In this document: positions 39,348 to 48,770 of the stretch, piece by piece
Layout: each line of letters opens with the position of its first letter
Position numbering within the stretch: position 1 is the stretch's first letter
Assembly: GCA_937899415.1 (NCBI GenBank)
Contig: CALBPI010000062.1
Location: 160,639-224,638, forward strand
DNA from: an uncultured Gammaproteobacteria bacterium
Lineage (GTDB): Bacteria > Pseudomonadota > Gammaproteobacteria > Steroidobacterales > Woeseiaceae
Direction: 5' to 3'
DNA length: 64,000 nucleotides
The notes under the pieces: generated by a model
Seen by the model: the letters and a program-made list of their open reading frames with translations, nothing else
What the model was told of the DNA's origin: nothing
The model's database searches: none
Made by a program: the position numbers and the translations under genes

Positions 39348-40091
39348 ATGGCAGGCCACAGTAAATGGGCGAACATCCAGCACCGCAAGGGCGCCCAGGA
39401 CAAAAAGCGCGGCAAGCTGTTCACGAAGCTGATTCGTGAGATTACCGTGGCCGCTCGGATGGGGGGTGGCGATCTCGACGCGAACCCGCGTTTGCGGCTC
39501 GCCGTCGACAAGGCCAAGGGCCAGAGCATGCCCAAGGACAACATCGAGCGCGCCATCAAGCGCGGCTCGGGTGAGCTGGGCGGCGACGACTACCTGGAGA
39601 TTCGATACGAGGGCTATGGCCCCGGCGGTACGGCCGTTATGGTCGACTGCATGACCGACAACCGGAATCGCACGGTCGCAGAGGTGCGTCATGCGTTCTC
39701 CAAATTCGGCGGCAACCTGGGCGCCGATGGTTCGGTGGCATACCTGTTCGCGCACGTGGGGCTGCTCGACTACGCGGCAGGCAGTGACGAGGACGCGATT
39801 ATGGGCGCGGCTATTGAGGCGGGCGCAGAGGACGTGATTGTCGGTGATGACGGCGCCATCGAAGTGCTGACGACCCCTGCCGAGTTTGAGCAGGTACGCG
39901 ACGCGATGCTGGCCGCCGAGTTCGAGCCCGAGTCGGCTGAGGTGACTATGCGCGCCGAGACCAGCGCGTCACTCGACCGCGGCGCTGCCGAGACGATGCT
40001 CAAGTTGCTCGATGTGCTGGAAGACCTCGACGACGTGCAGCAGGTCTACAGCAACGCCGACATTGCGGACGACATCCTGGCGACCTTGTAG
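39348..40091 (+). CDS. yebC: YebC/PmpR family regulatory protein
   Basis: 247 residues with a strong GGGGAGG site. The family start [20 protein letters not shown] is intact, followed by [40 protein letters not shown] and [23 protein letters not shown] (in parts). Members were long called transcription regulators (PmpR); recent work on the family links them to translation through difficult proline-rich stretches. It directly precedes ruvC with no spacer, as in many proteobacteria. Confidence 0.95.
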   Translation: MAGHSKWANIQHRKGAQDKKRGKLFTKLIREITVAARMGGGDLDANPRLRLAVDKAKGQSMPKDNIERAIKRGSGELGGDDYLEIRYEGYGPGGTAVMVDCMTDNRNRTVAEVRHAFSKFGGNLGADGSVAYLFAHVGLLDYAAGSDEDAIMGAAIEAGAEDVIVGDDGAIEVLTTPAEFEQVRDAMLAAEFEPESAEVTMRAETSASLDRGAAETMLKLLDVLEDLDDVQQVYSNADIADDILATL

Positions 40092-40616
40092 ATGCCCGCA
40101 GTGAGCAGCAGCGCGACGCGTATTCTCGGTATTGACCCAGGGTCTCGCCTGACGGGCTTTGGTGTGGTCGACTTTGAAGGTGACCGGGCCCGATTTGTCG
40201 ACGCGGGCGTTATCAAGACGGGCAATGGCGAACTGAGTGAGCGTCTCGAAGTGATCTTCGATGCCACGCGCGAGCTCATTAACCGCCACCAGCCCGATAC
40301 GCTGGCCGTGGAGCAGGTCTTTGTAAGCCGCAACGCGGGAAGCGCGCTCAAGCTGGGTGCGGCGCGTTCGGCGGCCATCTGCGCGAGCTTTGGTTCCGGC
40401 ATCGCACTCGCCGAGTACAGCCCGCGCGAGATCAAGCGCGCGGTGACGGGCACGGGTGCGGCGGACAAAGCCCAGGTGCAACAGATGATGCGCATGCTGT
40501 TATCACTCGATACGCTGCCGCAGGCCGACGCGGCCGATGCGCTGGCGGTGGCCGTGTGTCATGCGAACGCCAGCCGACTGTCGGGCGCCCTTGCGGCGGC
40601 GGCACGACGCGCATGA
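40092..40616 (+). CDS. ruvC: Holliday junction endonuclease RuvC
   Basis: 174 residues, starting directly after the yebC stop. The acidic active-site residues are visible: Asp in ILGIDPGSRLTGFGVV, Glu in LAVEQVFVSRNAGSALKLG, and the pair in QADAADALAVAVCH. It cuts four-way junctions symmetrically as a dimer together with RuvAB. Its stop overlaps the ruvA ATG (ATGA). Confidence 0.96.
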   Translation: MPAVSSSATRILGIDPGSRLTGFGVVDFEGDRARFVDAGVIKTGNGELSERLEVIFDATRELINRHQPDTLAVEQVFVSRNAGSALKLGAARSAAICASFGSGIALAEYSPREIKRAVTGTGAADKAQVQQMMRMLLSLDTLPQADAADALAVAVCHANASRLSGALAAAARRA

Positions 40617-41224
40617 TCGCTTCGATTCGCGGCACGCTGGTCAGCAAGCAGGCGCCCGAAATCGTCATCGAGGCGGGTAGCATCGGTTATGCGCTTGAGG
40701 TTCCGATGTCGACGTACTTCCGGCTGCCAGCGGTCGGCGCAGAGGCGTCACTGCTCACACATTTTCTCGTGCGTGAGGACGCGCAGCTGCTCTACGGCTT
40801 CGCCGACGCTGAAGAGCGCGACCTGTTTCGCAGCCTGCTCAAGGTCAGCGGCGTTGGCGCGCGCATCGCGCTGGCCATCCTCTCGGGCATCAGCGTTGAG
40901 GGCTTTCGCCAATGCGTCGCTTTCGAGGACACGGCTGCGCTAATCAAGGTGCCCGGCATCGGCAAGAAGACGGCCGAAAGGCTCATCTACGAGATGCGCG
41001 ACAAACTCGACGCACCCGCTGTGGCGGCGCCGGCGGCGACGAAATCCAGTGGCGCGCCGGCAGCAGTCGCCGCCGACGGTCGCGCCGAGGCGTTCCATGC
41101 GCTGATCGCGCTGGGCTACAAGGACGCTGAAGTGCGGCGCCTGCTCAAGGCCGTCGAAGGCACGGGCGACGCCGAGTCGGCAGAAGACTACATCCGCCTG
41201 GCGTTGCGCCAGGCCGCGGGGTGA
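40613..41224 (+). CDS. ruvA: Holliday junction helicase subunit RuvA
   Basis: 203 residues from the ATG at 40613 (MIASIRGTLVSKQAPEIVIE in parts). Domain I is an OB fold; domain II has two helix-hairpin-helix motifs (LLKVSGVGARIALAILS and LIKVPGIGKKTAERLIYEMRDKL in parts); the flexible Ala-rich linker (VAAPAATKSSGAPAAVAADG) leads to domain III (AFHALIALGYKDAEVRRLLKAV), which contacts RuvB. It binds the junction as a tetramer. Coupled to ruvC, four bases before ruvB. Confidence 0.96.
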   Translation: MIASIRGTLVSKQAPEIVIEAGSIGYALEVPMSTYFRLPAVGAEASLLTHFLVREDAQLLYGFADAEERDLFRSLLKVSGVGARIALAILSGISVEGFRQCVAFEDTAALIKVPGIGKKTAERLIYEMRDKLDAPAVAAPAATKSSGAPAAVAADGRAEAFHALIALGYKDAEVRRLLKAVEGTGDAESAEDYIRLALRQAAG

Positions 41225-41227
41225 TTG

Positions 41228-42289
41228 ATGAGTGGTGACGACAACCGTCTCGTGGCCGCAGACAGCCTGGGCGATGACGCGGTATTTGATCGCGCGATCC
41301 GCCCGGCCCGACTGGCCGACTACGTAGGTCAGCCTGCGGTCAAGGAGCAGATGGATATCTTCATCAGCGCCGCGCGGCAACGATCGGAGTCTCTGGATCA
41401 TGTGCTCATTTTTGGGCCGCCCGGGCTCGGTAAGACGACCCTGGCGCACATCGTTGCCAATGAGCTTGATGTGAACCTTCGCCAGACCTCGGGTCCCGTG
41501 CTTGAGCGTCCGGGCGACCTGGCCGCCATCCTCACCAACCTTGAACCCAACGACGTGCTGTTTGTCGATGAGATCCATCGCCTGAGTCCCGTGGTCGAGG
41601 AAGTGCTCTACCCGGCGATGGAGGACTACCAGCTCGACATCGTCATCGGCGAGGGCCCGGGTGCGCGCTCGATCAAGCTGGACCTGCCGCCGTTTACGCT
41701 GGTGGGCGCCACGACGCGGGCCGGCTTGCTGACGTCGCCATTGCGCGATCGCTTTGGCATCGTGCAGCGCCTCGAGTTTTACGACCGCAGCGAGCTCGCC
41801 GCGATCGTCCGGCGCTCAGCGGGCATTCTTGAGCTCGATATCGAAACCGAAGGCGCCGACCTGATCGCGGCGCGTTCCCGCGGTACGCCGCGTATCGCGA
41901 ACCGATTGTTGCGCCGGGTCCGGGACTACGCGCAGGTGCGCGGCAACGGCGTGGTCGACGAGGCCAACGCCACGGCAGCCATGGACATGCTGGCCGTCGA
42001 TCCGCACGGCTTTGACACGATGGACCGCAAGCTGCTGCTCGCCATCATTGAGAAGTTCGATGGTGGGCCCGTGGGCGTGGACAGCCTGGCCGCCGCCATC
42101 GGCGAGGAACGCGGCACGATTGAAGACGTGCTGGAACCCTACCTGATCCAGCAGGGCTTCATCATGCGCACGGCGCGCGGTCGCGTGGCCACGCGAACAG
42201 CCTACCTGCACTTCGGACTCAAGGCGCCGCCGCGTGAGGCCGCGCCCGAACCCTCGCTGTTCGACAACATGGACGACAGCACCCCCTAG
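41228..42289 (+). CDS. ruvB: Holliday junction branch-migration ATPase RuvB
   Basis: 353 residues from the ATG at 41228; a TTG one codon upstream is ignored. Walker A is GPPGLGKT at 63-70, Walker [25 protein letters not shown] (in parts), sensor 1 LVGATTRAG, and the arginine finger lies in [14 protein letters not shown]. The winged-helix C-terminus ends with [19 protein letters not shown]. As a hexameric ring it pumps DNA through the RuvA-bound junction. The ybgC gene that often lies between ruvB and tolQ is missing. Confidence 0.97.
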   Translation: MSGDDNRLVAADSLGDDAVFDRAIRPARLADYVGQPAVKEQMDIFISAARQRSESLDHVLIFGPPGLGKTTLAHIVANELDVNLRQTSGPVLERPGDLAAILTNLEPNDVLFVDEIHRLSPVVEEVLYPAMEDYQLDIVIGEGPGARSIKLDLPPFTLVGATTRAGLLTSPLRDRFGIVQRLEFYDRSELAAIVRRSAGILELDIETEGADLIAARSRGTPRIANRLLRRVRDYAQVRGNGVVDEANATAAMDMLAVDPHGFDTMDRKLLLAIIEKFDGGPVGVDSLAAAIGEERGTIEDVLEPYLIQQGFIMRTARGRVATRTAYLHFGLKAPPREAAPEPSLFDNMDDSTP

Positions 42290-42345
42290 CCACCGTGACA
42301 GCCGCGGTCGTCGGCGCCGCCGATCCCGCGCTCGGAGCACGCCTG

Positions 42346-43044
42346 ATGAACAACGACAAGCTCTCCATCCTCAAATTGATCGCCGACGCCAGCATCGTCG
42401 TGCAGCTCGTCATGCTCATGCTGCTGGGCGCGTCGTTCTGGTCCTGGTACATCATCATTCGTAAACGCCGCATGCTCGGGCGTGCGCAATCGGTGGCAGA
42501 CCGCTTCGAGTCCGAGTTCTGGTCGGGTTCCGATCTGTCTTCGCTGTACCGAAAAGTGACGTCGGGCAAAGGCGCGGGGCCCGGTATGCCTGCGATTTTC
42601 GAATCCGGCTTCCGCGAGTTTCAGCGCCTCATTCAGCAGGACGGCGTGTCTGCGGAGCGTGTCATCGAAACCTCACGCCGCGCCATGCGCGTCAGCATGA
42701 CGCGCGAAACGGACCTGCTGGAACAGGGCCTGGCGTCGCTGGCCACGATTGGATCGACAAGTCCCTATGTAGGCCTGTTTGGCACCGTGTGGGGCATCAT
42801 GAACTCGTTTACGAGCCTAGGCGCGGGCACCCAGACGGCAACCCTGCAGACCGTGGCCCCTGGCATCGCCGAAGCGCTTGTGGCCACGGCCATGGGCTTG
42901 TTCGCGGCCATTCCGGCCGTGATCTTCTACAACCGAAACGCCGATCGACTCGGGCGCATCGAGTCGCGCTTCGAGACCTTTAGCGACGAGCTGCTCGGCA
43001 TTCTCGAACGCCACGCGCAGCGAACGACCACGGGGCAGGGTTGA
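42346..43044 (+). CDS. tolQ: Tol-Pal system protein TolQ
   Basis: 232 residues from the ATG at 42346 (MNNDKLSILKLIADASIVVQ), preceded by CGGAG nine bases upstream; an upstream GTG at 42295 would add 17 residues without family match. Three membrane helices: about 15-38 (VVQLVMLMLLGASFWSW), about 135-160 (the SPYVGLFGTVWGIMNSF region) and about 170-195 (ALVATAMGLFAAIPAVIFY). It is the MotA/ExbB-like proton-channel stator that works with TolR to energise TolA for outer-membrane constriction. Confidence 0.96.
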   Translation: MNNDKLSILKLIADASIVVQLVMLMLLGASFWSWYIIIRKRRMLGRAQSVADRFESEFWSGSDLSSLYRKVTSGKGAGPGMPAIFESGFREFQRLIQQDGVSAERVIETSRRAMRVSMTRETDLLEQGLASLATIGSTSPYVGLFGTVWGIMNSFTSLGAGTQTATLQTVAPGIAEALVATAMGLFAAIPAVIFYNRNADRLGRIESRFETFSDELLGILERHAQRTTTGQG

Positions 43045-43045
43045 T

Positions 43046-43483
43046 ATGGCGCGCCGCCGACTCATGGGCGACATCAATGTCGTGCCCTACATCGACGTGA
43101 TGCTCGTGCTGCTCATTATCTTTATGGTCACAGCACCTCTACTTACGCAAGGCATCGAGGTTGATCTGCCTGAGGCCGATGCCGCGCCACTGGACACGGC
43201 TGTGACCGAGGACAACCTGCCGCTCGTGCTGTCTGTCGACAGCGAAGGCGCGCTCTACCTCAATGCGGGCGAGTCCAAAGACACCCCCGTGACCGGGCAG
43301 TACGTGATCGACAACGTGGCCAGGGTGCTGAGTCGACGCCCTGACACACCCGTTATGGTCAAGGCCGACCAGGCTGTGCCTTACGGTCGCGTCGTAGAGG
43401 CCATGGTGCTGCTGCAGAAAGGCGGTGCTGACGAGGTGGGCTTCATTACCGACCCGCTGGACCCGGACGCGCTCACGCGCTGA
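43046..43483 (+). CDS. tolR: Tol-Pal system protein TolR
   Basis: 145 residues, one base after the tolQ stop. One membrane helix (about 16-36) contains the proton-carrying aspartate in YIDVMLVLLIIFMVTAPL. The periplasmic ExbD-like domain includes LPLVLSVDSEGALYLN and VMVKADQAVPYGRVVEAM, followed by the C-terminal QKGGADEVGFITDP. It forms the proton channel with TolQ. Confidence 0.96.
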   Translation: MARRRLMGDINVVPYIDVMLVLLIIFMVTAPLLTQGIEVDLPEADAAPLDTAVTEDNLPLVLSVDSEGALYLNAGESKDTPVTGQYVIDNVARVLSRRPDTPVMVKADQAVPYGRVVEAMVLLQKGGADEVGFITDPLDPDALTR

Positions 43484-43496
43484 GCGCGCGCGCCGC

Positions 43497-44390
43497 ATGC
43501 GCCACATCCTCGACAACGCGATTGCGCTGATAGGCTCCGTGGCCCTGCACGGGGTCCTCGTGGCGTTGTTGCTGATCAACTTTGACTGGGGAGATGAGCC
43601 GCCGCCGCCCGTGCAGACTACGATCAAGGCGCGCATCGTCAGCGACGAGACCACGGTGAGCCGCCCCGCCCCCCCTGCGGAACCCTCTGCCGCCGAGATT
43701 GCCGAAAGGCAGAGGCAGGAAGCGGCCGCGCGCGAGCGACGGCAACGCGAGGAGGCCGCGCGTTTGCAGCGCGAAGCCGAGGCGCGCGAGGCCGCAGAGC
43801 GTGAGGCACAGGCGCAGGCCGAACGCGAGGCGCAAGAGGCGGCCGATCGCCAGGCGCGCGAGGAAGCTGAGCGTCAGGCGCGTGAGGCGGAGCAACGTCA
43901 GGCGCGAGAGGAGGCCGAGCGTCAGGCCCGAAAGGAGGCCGAGCGCAAAGCGCGCGAGGAGGCAGAGCGCCAGGCGCGCGAGGAGGCAGAGCGACGGGCG
44001 CGTGAGGAAGCCGAGCGACGGGCGGCGGAGGCACGCCAGGCCGAGCTCGATGCCCAATTGCAAGATGCGCTTGAAGCAGAACTGGCGCGCGAAGGTGCTA
44101 TAGAACAAGGACTGCAAGCGAAGTACATTGAAGTCATACGGCAAAAAGTGCGACGTGAGTGGCGCGTCCCGCCAGGCGCCGCCAATGACATTGTGTGCAC
44201 TGTACGTGTGCGCCAGTTGCGCAGTGGCGATGTCGTGAGTGTGGTCGTTTCCGATTGCCCAGGTGGGGAGGCACTGTCACGCTCGCTGTCCATCGCGGTA
44301 AACCGTGCGTCCCCATTGCCGCCGCCCGATGATCCCTCGCTGTTCGAGCCCAACCTCGTTCTGCGTTTCAACACCAGTGAATCCGAATAG
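43497..44390 (+). CDS. tolA: Tol-Pal system protein TolA
   Basis: 297 residues from the ATG at 43497 (MRHILDNAIALIGSVALHGVL). An N-terminal membrane helix with the conserved SxxxH (SVALH) that engages TolQR is followed by a Pro-rich turn, then a long charged helix (about 75-205) built from near-repeats of QAREEAERQ type, and the TolA domain III (IEVIRQKVRREWRVPPGA; VRQLRSGDVVSVVVSDCPGGEAL). It spans the periplasm and contacts Pal and TolB. The helix repeats are GC-rich and can vary in copy number. Confidence 0.93.
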   Translation: MRHILDNAIALIGSVALHGVLVALLLINFDWGDEPPPPVQTTIKARIVSDETTVSRPAPPAEPSAAEIAERQRQEAAARERRQREEAARLQREAEAREAAEREAQAQAEREAQEAADRQAREEAERQAREAEQRQAREEAERQARKEAERKAREEAERQAREEAERRAREEAERRAAEARQAELDAQLQDALEAELAREGAIEQGLQAKYIEVIRQKVRREWRVPPGAANDIVCTVRVRQLRSGDVVSVVVSDCPGGEALSRSLSIAVNRASPLPPPDDPSLFEPNLVLRFNTSESE

Positions 44391-44412
44391 ACTTCGCGGT
44401 AGACTTATAAAA

Positions 44413-45762
44413 ATGCGCCATCTATCTGAAAAGAATCAGAAAAACATCATGCTCAGCGTCGCCTTTTGGCGACAGTGGCTGGTCTTCGCGGGTGTGTTCC
44501 TCGCGCTGGCTGCGCCCGTACGCGCGGAGCTCGTCATCGAGATCACGCGTGGTGCCGTCAAGCCGATTCCGATCGCCATCGTGCCTTTTGGCTGGAGCGG
44601 GACTGGCAATGCACCGGGCGATGCGGCCAGCGTTATTCGCTCGGACCTGTATGGCAGCGGCCGTTTCGACCCGCTGGACAATGACGTCATGCTCGAGCGG
44701 CCCGTGCGCGGCGTTGATATCGATTTTGATAACTGGCGGTTTGTCGCTGTCGACTATGTGCTTGTCGGGCGTCTGGAGGAGGTTGGCGATGAACTGGCGC
44801 TGACCTACCAGCTGTTTGATGTCTATGGCGCGCGCCAGGTTGTTGCTGACAGCCTTGTTCTGGAGCCGCGCGACCTGCGACTTGCGAGCCACCGCGTCGC
44901 GGACGCCGTGTTCGAGGCCATCACCGGAGTTAAGGGCGTCTTCTCGACACGTGTGGCCTACATCTCCGTGAGCGGCAGGCCACCCGAACGCACCTACCGG
45001 CTCATCGTTGCCGATGCCGATGGGAACAACGAGTTCGTGTTGCTCGAGAGCGCGCAGCCCATCATGTCGCCCGCCTGGTCGCCGGACGGGCGGCAGCTGG
45101 CTTACGTGTCTTTTGAGAGCGGCCGTGCTGCCGTCTACGTTCAGACCTTGCGCACGGGCTCACGCCGCGCGGTGTCTGACCGTCCCGGCGTCAACAACGC
45201 ACCGGCCTGGTCGCCCGATGGGCGCCAGCTTGCGCTGACCCTGTCGGACGCGGAGGGCAATCTCGACGTGCACGTGCTGACGCTGCTGGGCAATCGACTC
45301 GTGCGGCTGACCGAGCGCCGCTCCATCGACACGGAGCCCACCTGGTCGGCCGATGGGCGCCACGTGTACTTCACGTCGGATCGGGGCGGCGCGCCGCAGG
45401 TCTACCGCATTGCGGCAAACGGCTCCGAAGACGCGCCCGAGCGCGTGACCTTCGAGGGCAATTACAATGCCCGCCCGCGCGTGTCACCTGACGGCCGCTA
45501 CCTGGCCGTGGTGCACGACGACCGCGGGCGCTTCCGCGTGGCCGTGCAGGACCTCGAAACCGGGGCGCTACAGGTGCTGTCCGACGGCTCGCTAGACGAA
45601 TCGCCGGCGTTCGCACCCAATTCGGCCCAACTCATTTATGCGACACGCCGCGAAGGCCGCGGCGTGCTTGAGACCGTCAGCACGGACGGGCTCATCAGCG
45701 GCCGCGTGAAATCGGTCGGCAACGACGTGCGCGAGCCCGTCTGGTCGCCGTACGCGCGGTGA
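44413..45762 (+). CDS. tolB: Tol-Pal system beta-propeller protein TolB
   Basis: 449 residues from the ATG at 44413; an ATG at 44449 gives 437 residues with a more typical signal peptide (MLSVAFWRQWLVFAGVFLAL, then AAPVRAE). Neither start has a strong ribosome site. The N-terminal domain (KPIPIAIVPFGWSGTGNAPG in part) is followed by the six-bladed propeller with repeats such as SPAWSPDGRQLAYVSFESG, APAWSPDGRQLALTLS and EPTWSADGRHVYFTSDRGG. TolB is periplasmic and frees Pal from peptidoglycan under TolA pull. Confidence 0.95.
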   Translation: MRHLSEKNQKNIMLSVAFWRQWLVFAGVFLALAAPVRAELVIEITRGAVKPIPIAIVPFGWSGTGNAPGDAASVIRSDLYGSGRFDPLDNDVMLERPVRGVDIDFDNWRFVAVDYVLVGRLEEVGDELALTYQLFDVYGARQVVADSLVLEPRDLRLASHRVADAVFEAITGVKGVFSTRVAYISVSGRPPERTYRLIVADADGNNEFVLLESAQPIMSPAWSPDGRQLAYVSFESGRAAVYVQTLRTGSRRAVSDRPGVNNAPAWSPDGRQLALTLSDAEGNLDVHVLTLLGNRLVRLTERRSIDTEPTWSADGRHVYFTSDRGGAPQVYRIAANGSEDAPERVTFEGNYNARPRVSPDGRYLAVVHDDRGRFRVAVQDLETGALQVLSDGSLDESPAFAPNSAQLIYATRREGRGVLETVSTDGLISGRVKSVGNDVREPVWSPYAR

Positions 45763-45806
45763 GCGACTACACTTTGCATCCCATGACCACGAGGAGTACC
45801 CGAGTC

Positions 45807-46340
45807 ATGAACAAGCGCCTGATTTTGACTGTCCTGGCCACGGCCTTTGTCGCCGCGGGCTGCGGACCCAAGCGCGCAACGCTGCCTGAATACGAAGACA
45901 CGTCCACGGAAGTGCCCGGATCGGACAATGATTCGAGTTCCGGGTCTGGCGTGGCCGACTCATCGATTCGCAGCCGCGGCTTCGAGGACGACAGCGTGGC
46001 GACCGATACCGCCGATGCGCTCATCATTTATTTCGAGTACGACCGCGCCGAGGTGCGCCCCGAGTACGCGGACCTGCTGGCCGCGCACGCACGCCGCTTG
46101 AGTGGCAACTCGGGCTTGCGCCTGCGTTTGGAAGGCCATGCCGACGAACGCGGCTCGCGCGAGTACAACATTGGACTCGGTGAACGCCGTGCGCAGGCCG
46201 TGCGCCGCCTGTTGCTCATCCAGGGTGCCTCTGCGGGGCAGATCAGCACCGTGAGCTACGGTGAAGAACGCCCCGTTGCGTTCGGCAGCACCGAGTCAGA
46301 CTACGAAAAGAACCGCCGCGTGGAGCTCAGTTACCGCTGA
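45807..46340 (+). CDS. pal: Peptidoglycan-associated lipoprotein Pal
   Basis: 177 residues from the ATG at 45807, with GAGGAG about ten bases upstream. The lipobox VAAGC places the lipidated cysteine at 19; residue 20 is Gly, so it should be sorted to the outer membrane. After an acidic Ser-rich linker comes the OmpA-like domain: IIYFEYDRAEVRPEY, LRLEGHADERGSREYNIGLGERRA (in parts) and YGEERPVAFGSTESDYEKNRRVEL. It anchors the outer membrane to peptidoglycan. Confidence 0.96.
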   Translation: MNKRLILTVLATAFVAAGCGPKRATLPEYEDTSTEVPGSDNDSSSGSGVADSSIRSRGFEDDSVATDTADALIIYFEYDRAEVRPEYADLLAAHARRLSGNSGLRLRLEGHADERGSREYNIGLGERRAQAVRRLLLIQGASAGQISTVSYGEERPVAFGSTESDYEKNRRVELSYR

Positions 46341-46374
46341 GCCCGCGTGACGTCGCGACAATGAGGTGAGCGAC

Positions 46375-47139
46375 ATGAAACAGATTCGCAACGTCTCGAC
46401 TGCCGTCCTGGCCGCTGCGGTGGTGTCGGGTTGTGCCACGATCCCGCCCGAGGAAGACCCGGTGCTCATCAAGCTCTCGCAGATAGAGCGTCGGCTCGAG
46501 CGTGTCGAGCGCGTCGTGCAGAACGACAGCCTCGTGCAGCTCGTGGCCCGCGTCGATGCGCTTTCGAGCGAAGTTGATGCGCTGCGTGGTCAGATCGAGG
46601 CCAACACATTTGATTCGGACAAGATGGCGGAACGCCAGCGCAACCTGTACGCCGACCTTGACGCGCGACTGCAGGACCTCGAGTCTGCCCCGCGCGAATC
46701 GAACGTCATGCAGGGCGGCACGCTGCAGGCCGGCGAGCTGCCGTTGCCCAACGGTTCTGATCGCGAGAACTACCAGGCCGCGTTTGAGCTGCTCAAGGAA
46801 GGGCGCTACGACCAGTCCGCCAAGGCCTTCCAGCAGTTCCTCGTGGCTTATCCGAACAGCGAGCTGGCCGACAATGCCCAGTACTGGCTTGCGGAATCGT
46901 TTTACGTCTCGCAGCGCTTTGATGAGGCTCTGCCCATCTTCAACACCGTGATTTCGGATTTCCCGGCGTCGCGCAAGGTACCTGACGCCTTGCTCAAGAT
47001 CGGTTACTGCAACTATGAGCTGCAGCGTTGGGATGCGGCCGAGACGGCGCTGGCCCGCGTTGTCGCCGATTACCCCGAAACCACGGCGGCGCGTCTCGCG
47101 AGCAAGCGGCTCGAGCAGCTGCGCACCGAACGGGGCTGA
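46375..47139 (+). CDS. cpoB: Cell division coordinator CpoB (YbgF), predicted lipoprotein
   Basis: 254 residues from the ATG at 46375, which follows a strong GAGGTGA. The N-terminal coiled-coil trimer domain (about 30-105, QIERRLERVERVVQNDSLVQ and following) is followed by a TPR domain (YQAAFELLKEGRYDQSAKAF; AQYWLAESFYVSQRFDEAL; ALLKIGYCNYELQRWDAAE). CpoB links Tol-Pal constriction with PBP1B. Unlike the E. coli protein, which has a normal signal peptide, this one has a lipobox VSGC with Cys20, so it is likely lipidated. Confidence 0.92.
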   Translation: MKQIRNVSTAVLAAAVVSGCATIPPEEDPVLIKLSQIERRLERVERVVQNDSLVQLVARVDALSSEVDALRGQIEANTFDSDKMAERQRNLYADLDARLQDLESAPRESNVMQGGTLQAGELPLPNGSDRENYQAAFELLKEGRYDQSAKAFQQFLVAYPNSELADNAQYWLAESFYVSQRFDEALPIFNTVISDFPASRKVPDALLKIGYCNYELQRWDAAETALARVVADYPETTAARLASKRLEQLRTERG

Positions 47140-47149
47140 GCCCGAGCAC

Positions 47150-47824
47150 ATGGCCCAGGTAGCACGCGACATGCTCGACGCGGCCGAACGGCTGCGTATC
47201 ACGGAAGTGTTCCACTCGTTGCAGGGCGAAGCCCTGGCCAGCGGGATGCCCACCGTGTTCGTGCGCCTAACGGGTTGCCCTTTGCGGTGCACCTACTGCG
47301 ACAGTGAGTACGCGTTCCACGGCGGCGAGTGGTTCGACTTCAATGCGCTGATTGACCGCGTCGCGGGTTTCGGCGCGACCCATGTCTGTGTCACGGGCGG
47401 CGAGCCGCTGGCGCAACCCAACTGTCGCGCGTTTCTTGAGCGGCTCTGTGATGCGGGTTTCGACGTCTCGCTGGAGACGAGCGGGGCCATCGACATTGCC
47501 GGCATCGACCCGCGCGTGTCGCGTGTCGTTGATCTCAAGACACCGGCCTCGGGCGAGTGCCTGCGCAACCGCTGGCAGAATCTCGACGTGCTGACCGTCC
47601 ACGACCAGCTCAAGTTCGTCATCTGCGACCGCGGTGATTTCGATTGGGCTGTGCAGTGCATCCGCGAGCGCGAGCTTGTCGATCGTTGCACGATCTGGCT
47701 GTCGCCGTCCTGGGGCGTTGTTGAGCCGCACGAGCTCGCACAGTGGATTCTCGAGAGTGGCTTGCCCGTCCGGCTGCAGTTGCAGCTGCACAAGCTGCTC
47801 TGGGGCGACGTGCCCGGCAAATGA
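47150..47824 (+). CDS. queE: 7-carboxy-7-deazaguanine synthase QueE
   Basis: 224 residues from the ATG at 47150, ten bases after cpoB; an ATG at 47171 is possible. The radical-SAM cluster motif is CPLRCTYC in [19 protein letters not shown], followed by [15 protein letters not shown] and [11 protein letters not shown]. It rearranges 6-carboxytetrahydropterin to 7-carboxy-7-deazaguanine in queuosine synthesis. Its stop overlaps the queC ATG (ATGA), so the two steps are made together. Confidence 0.95.
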   Translation: MAQVARDMLDAAERLRITEVFHSLQGEALASGMPTVFVRLTGCPLRCTYCDSEYAFHGGEWFDFNALIDRVAGFGATHVCVTGGEPLAQPNCRAFLERLCDAGFDVSLETSGAIDIAGIDPRVSRVVDLKTPASGECLRNRWQNLDVLTVHDQLKFVICDRGDFDWAVQCIRERELVDRCTIWLSPSWGVVEPHELAQWILESGLPVRLQLQLHKLLWGDVPGK

Positions 47825-48492
47825 CACGCCGCGCCATCGTATTACTGTCGGGTGGGCTCGATTCCGCCACGGTGCTCGCCATGGCGCGCGCCCAGGGCTA
47901 TGACTGTCTCGCGCTGAGCTTTGACTACGGCCAGCGTCACGACGCCGAGCTTGCCGCGGCCCACCGTGTCGCCGAACACCTGGGCGCCCTCGAGCACCGA
48001 ACCATGCGGATCGATTTCGCGGGAATTGGCGGCTCCGCACTGACGGATGACACCATTGACGTGCCCGAGCCGGGCGGTGAGGGCATCCCCGTCACCTATG
48101 TGCCCGCGCGCAACACTGTATTCCTGTCGATGGCGCTGGGCTGGGCCGAGGTGGCCGATGCCGAGGCGATCTGTATTGGCGTCAACGCCGTCGACTACTC
48201 GGGCTACCCCGATTGTCGGCCCGAGTACATCGCGGCTTATCAGGACATGGCGGCGCTCGCGACCAAGGTGGGCGTCGAGGGGCAGCCCATCCGCATCGAG
48301 ACGCCGCTCATCGATCTGAGCAAGGCCGATATCATCCGGGCGGGCGTCAAACTGGGTGTGGACTACGCCCTTACGGTGTCTTGCTACCAGGCTGACAACG
48401 CGGGCAGGGCCTGCAGTCATTGCGATGCCTGTGTGCTGCGCGCACAGGGTTTTGACGACGCCGGGGTGTCGGACCCAACGCCTTACTTCTGA
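47821..48492 (+). CDS. queC: 7-cyano-7-deazaguanine synthase QueC
   Basis: 223 residues. The PP-loop ATPase motif is [27 protein letters not shown] and [17 protein letters not shown] are family blocks; a zinc site near the C-terminus uses four cysteines ([18 protein letters not shown]). It converts the QueE product to preQ0 using ATP and ammonia. It ends the tol-pal-cpoB-que run. Confidence 0.96.
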   Translation: MTRRAIVLLSGGLDSATVLAMARAQGYDCLALSFDYGQRHDAELAAAHRVAEHLGALEHRTMRIDFAGIGGSALTDDTIDVPEPGGEGIPVTYVPARNTVFLSMALGWAEVADAEAICIGVNAVDYSGYPDCRPEYIAAYQDMAALATKVGVEGQPIRIETPLIDLSKADIIRAGVKLGVDYALTVSCYQADNAGRACSHCDACVLRAQGFDDAGVSDPTPYF

Positions 48493-48504
48493 GCGCGAAG
48501 GGTC

Positions 48505-48532
48505 TTGAGAATTCCGCCCGTTGCGCTATTAT
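48505..48532 (+). promoter_or_regulatory. Promoter of tRNA-Lys
   Basis: TTGAGA (48505-48510) and TATTAT (48527-48532) are 16 bases apart. The bases after the -10 (TGCGCGCC) form a GC-rich discriminator as in stringently controlled stable-RNA promoters. The predicted start near 48539 lies about 58 bases before the tRNA. Confidence 0.6.
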
Positions 48533-48596
48533 TGCGCGCCTTCCCCGTCAGGGGCAGCCGTGTGCCACCACACGGCATCCGGAAGTAACTCACACC

Positions 48597-48672
48597 GGGC
48601 CGTTAGCTCAGATGGTAGAGCAGTTGGCTTTTAACCAATTGGTCATAGGTTCGATCCCTATACGGCCCACCA
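48597..48672 (+). tRNA. tRNA-Lys(TTT)
   Basis: 76 bases with encoded CCA. Acceptor GGGCCGT pairs with ACGGCCC; anticodon loop CTTTTAA in TTGGCTTTTAACCAA carries TTT; T-arm ATAGGTTCGATCCCTAT. It decodes AAA and AAG. No clear terminator separates it from thrA 98 bases downstream. Confidence 0.97.
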
Positions 48673-48770
48673 CTTCCGCTTCTACACCGCCTTCCCAGGA
48701 CAGCACACGCAACGGAGCATCGTGACCCGCTTCGGGTATGATCCGCCGCTGTACTGAGGGAGCAGAATCC

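Noticed and set aside
42295..42345. Longer TolQ starting at GTG 42295
   Set aside because: The extra 17 residues do not match TolQ, whereas the ATG at 42346 has a ribosome site and the normal N-terminus.
43700..44050. Direct repeats in tolA as a separate repeat element
   Set aside because: They encode the charged helical repeats of TolA domain II and are explained by the protein.
48673..48770. Threonine attenuator leader before thrA
   Set aside because: No short frame rich in Thr or Ile codons and no terminator hairpin with T-run in this stretch.
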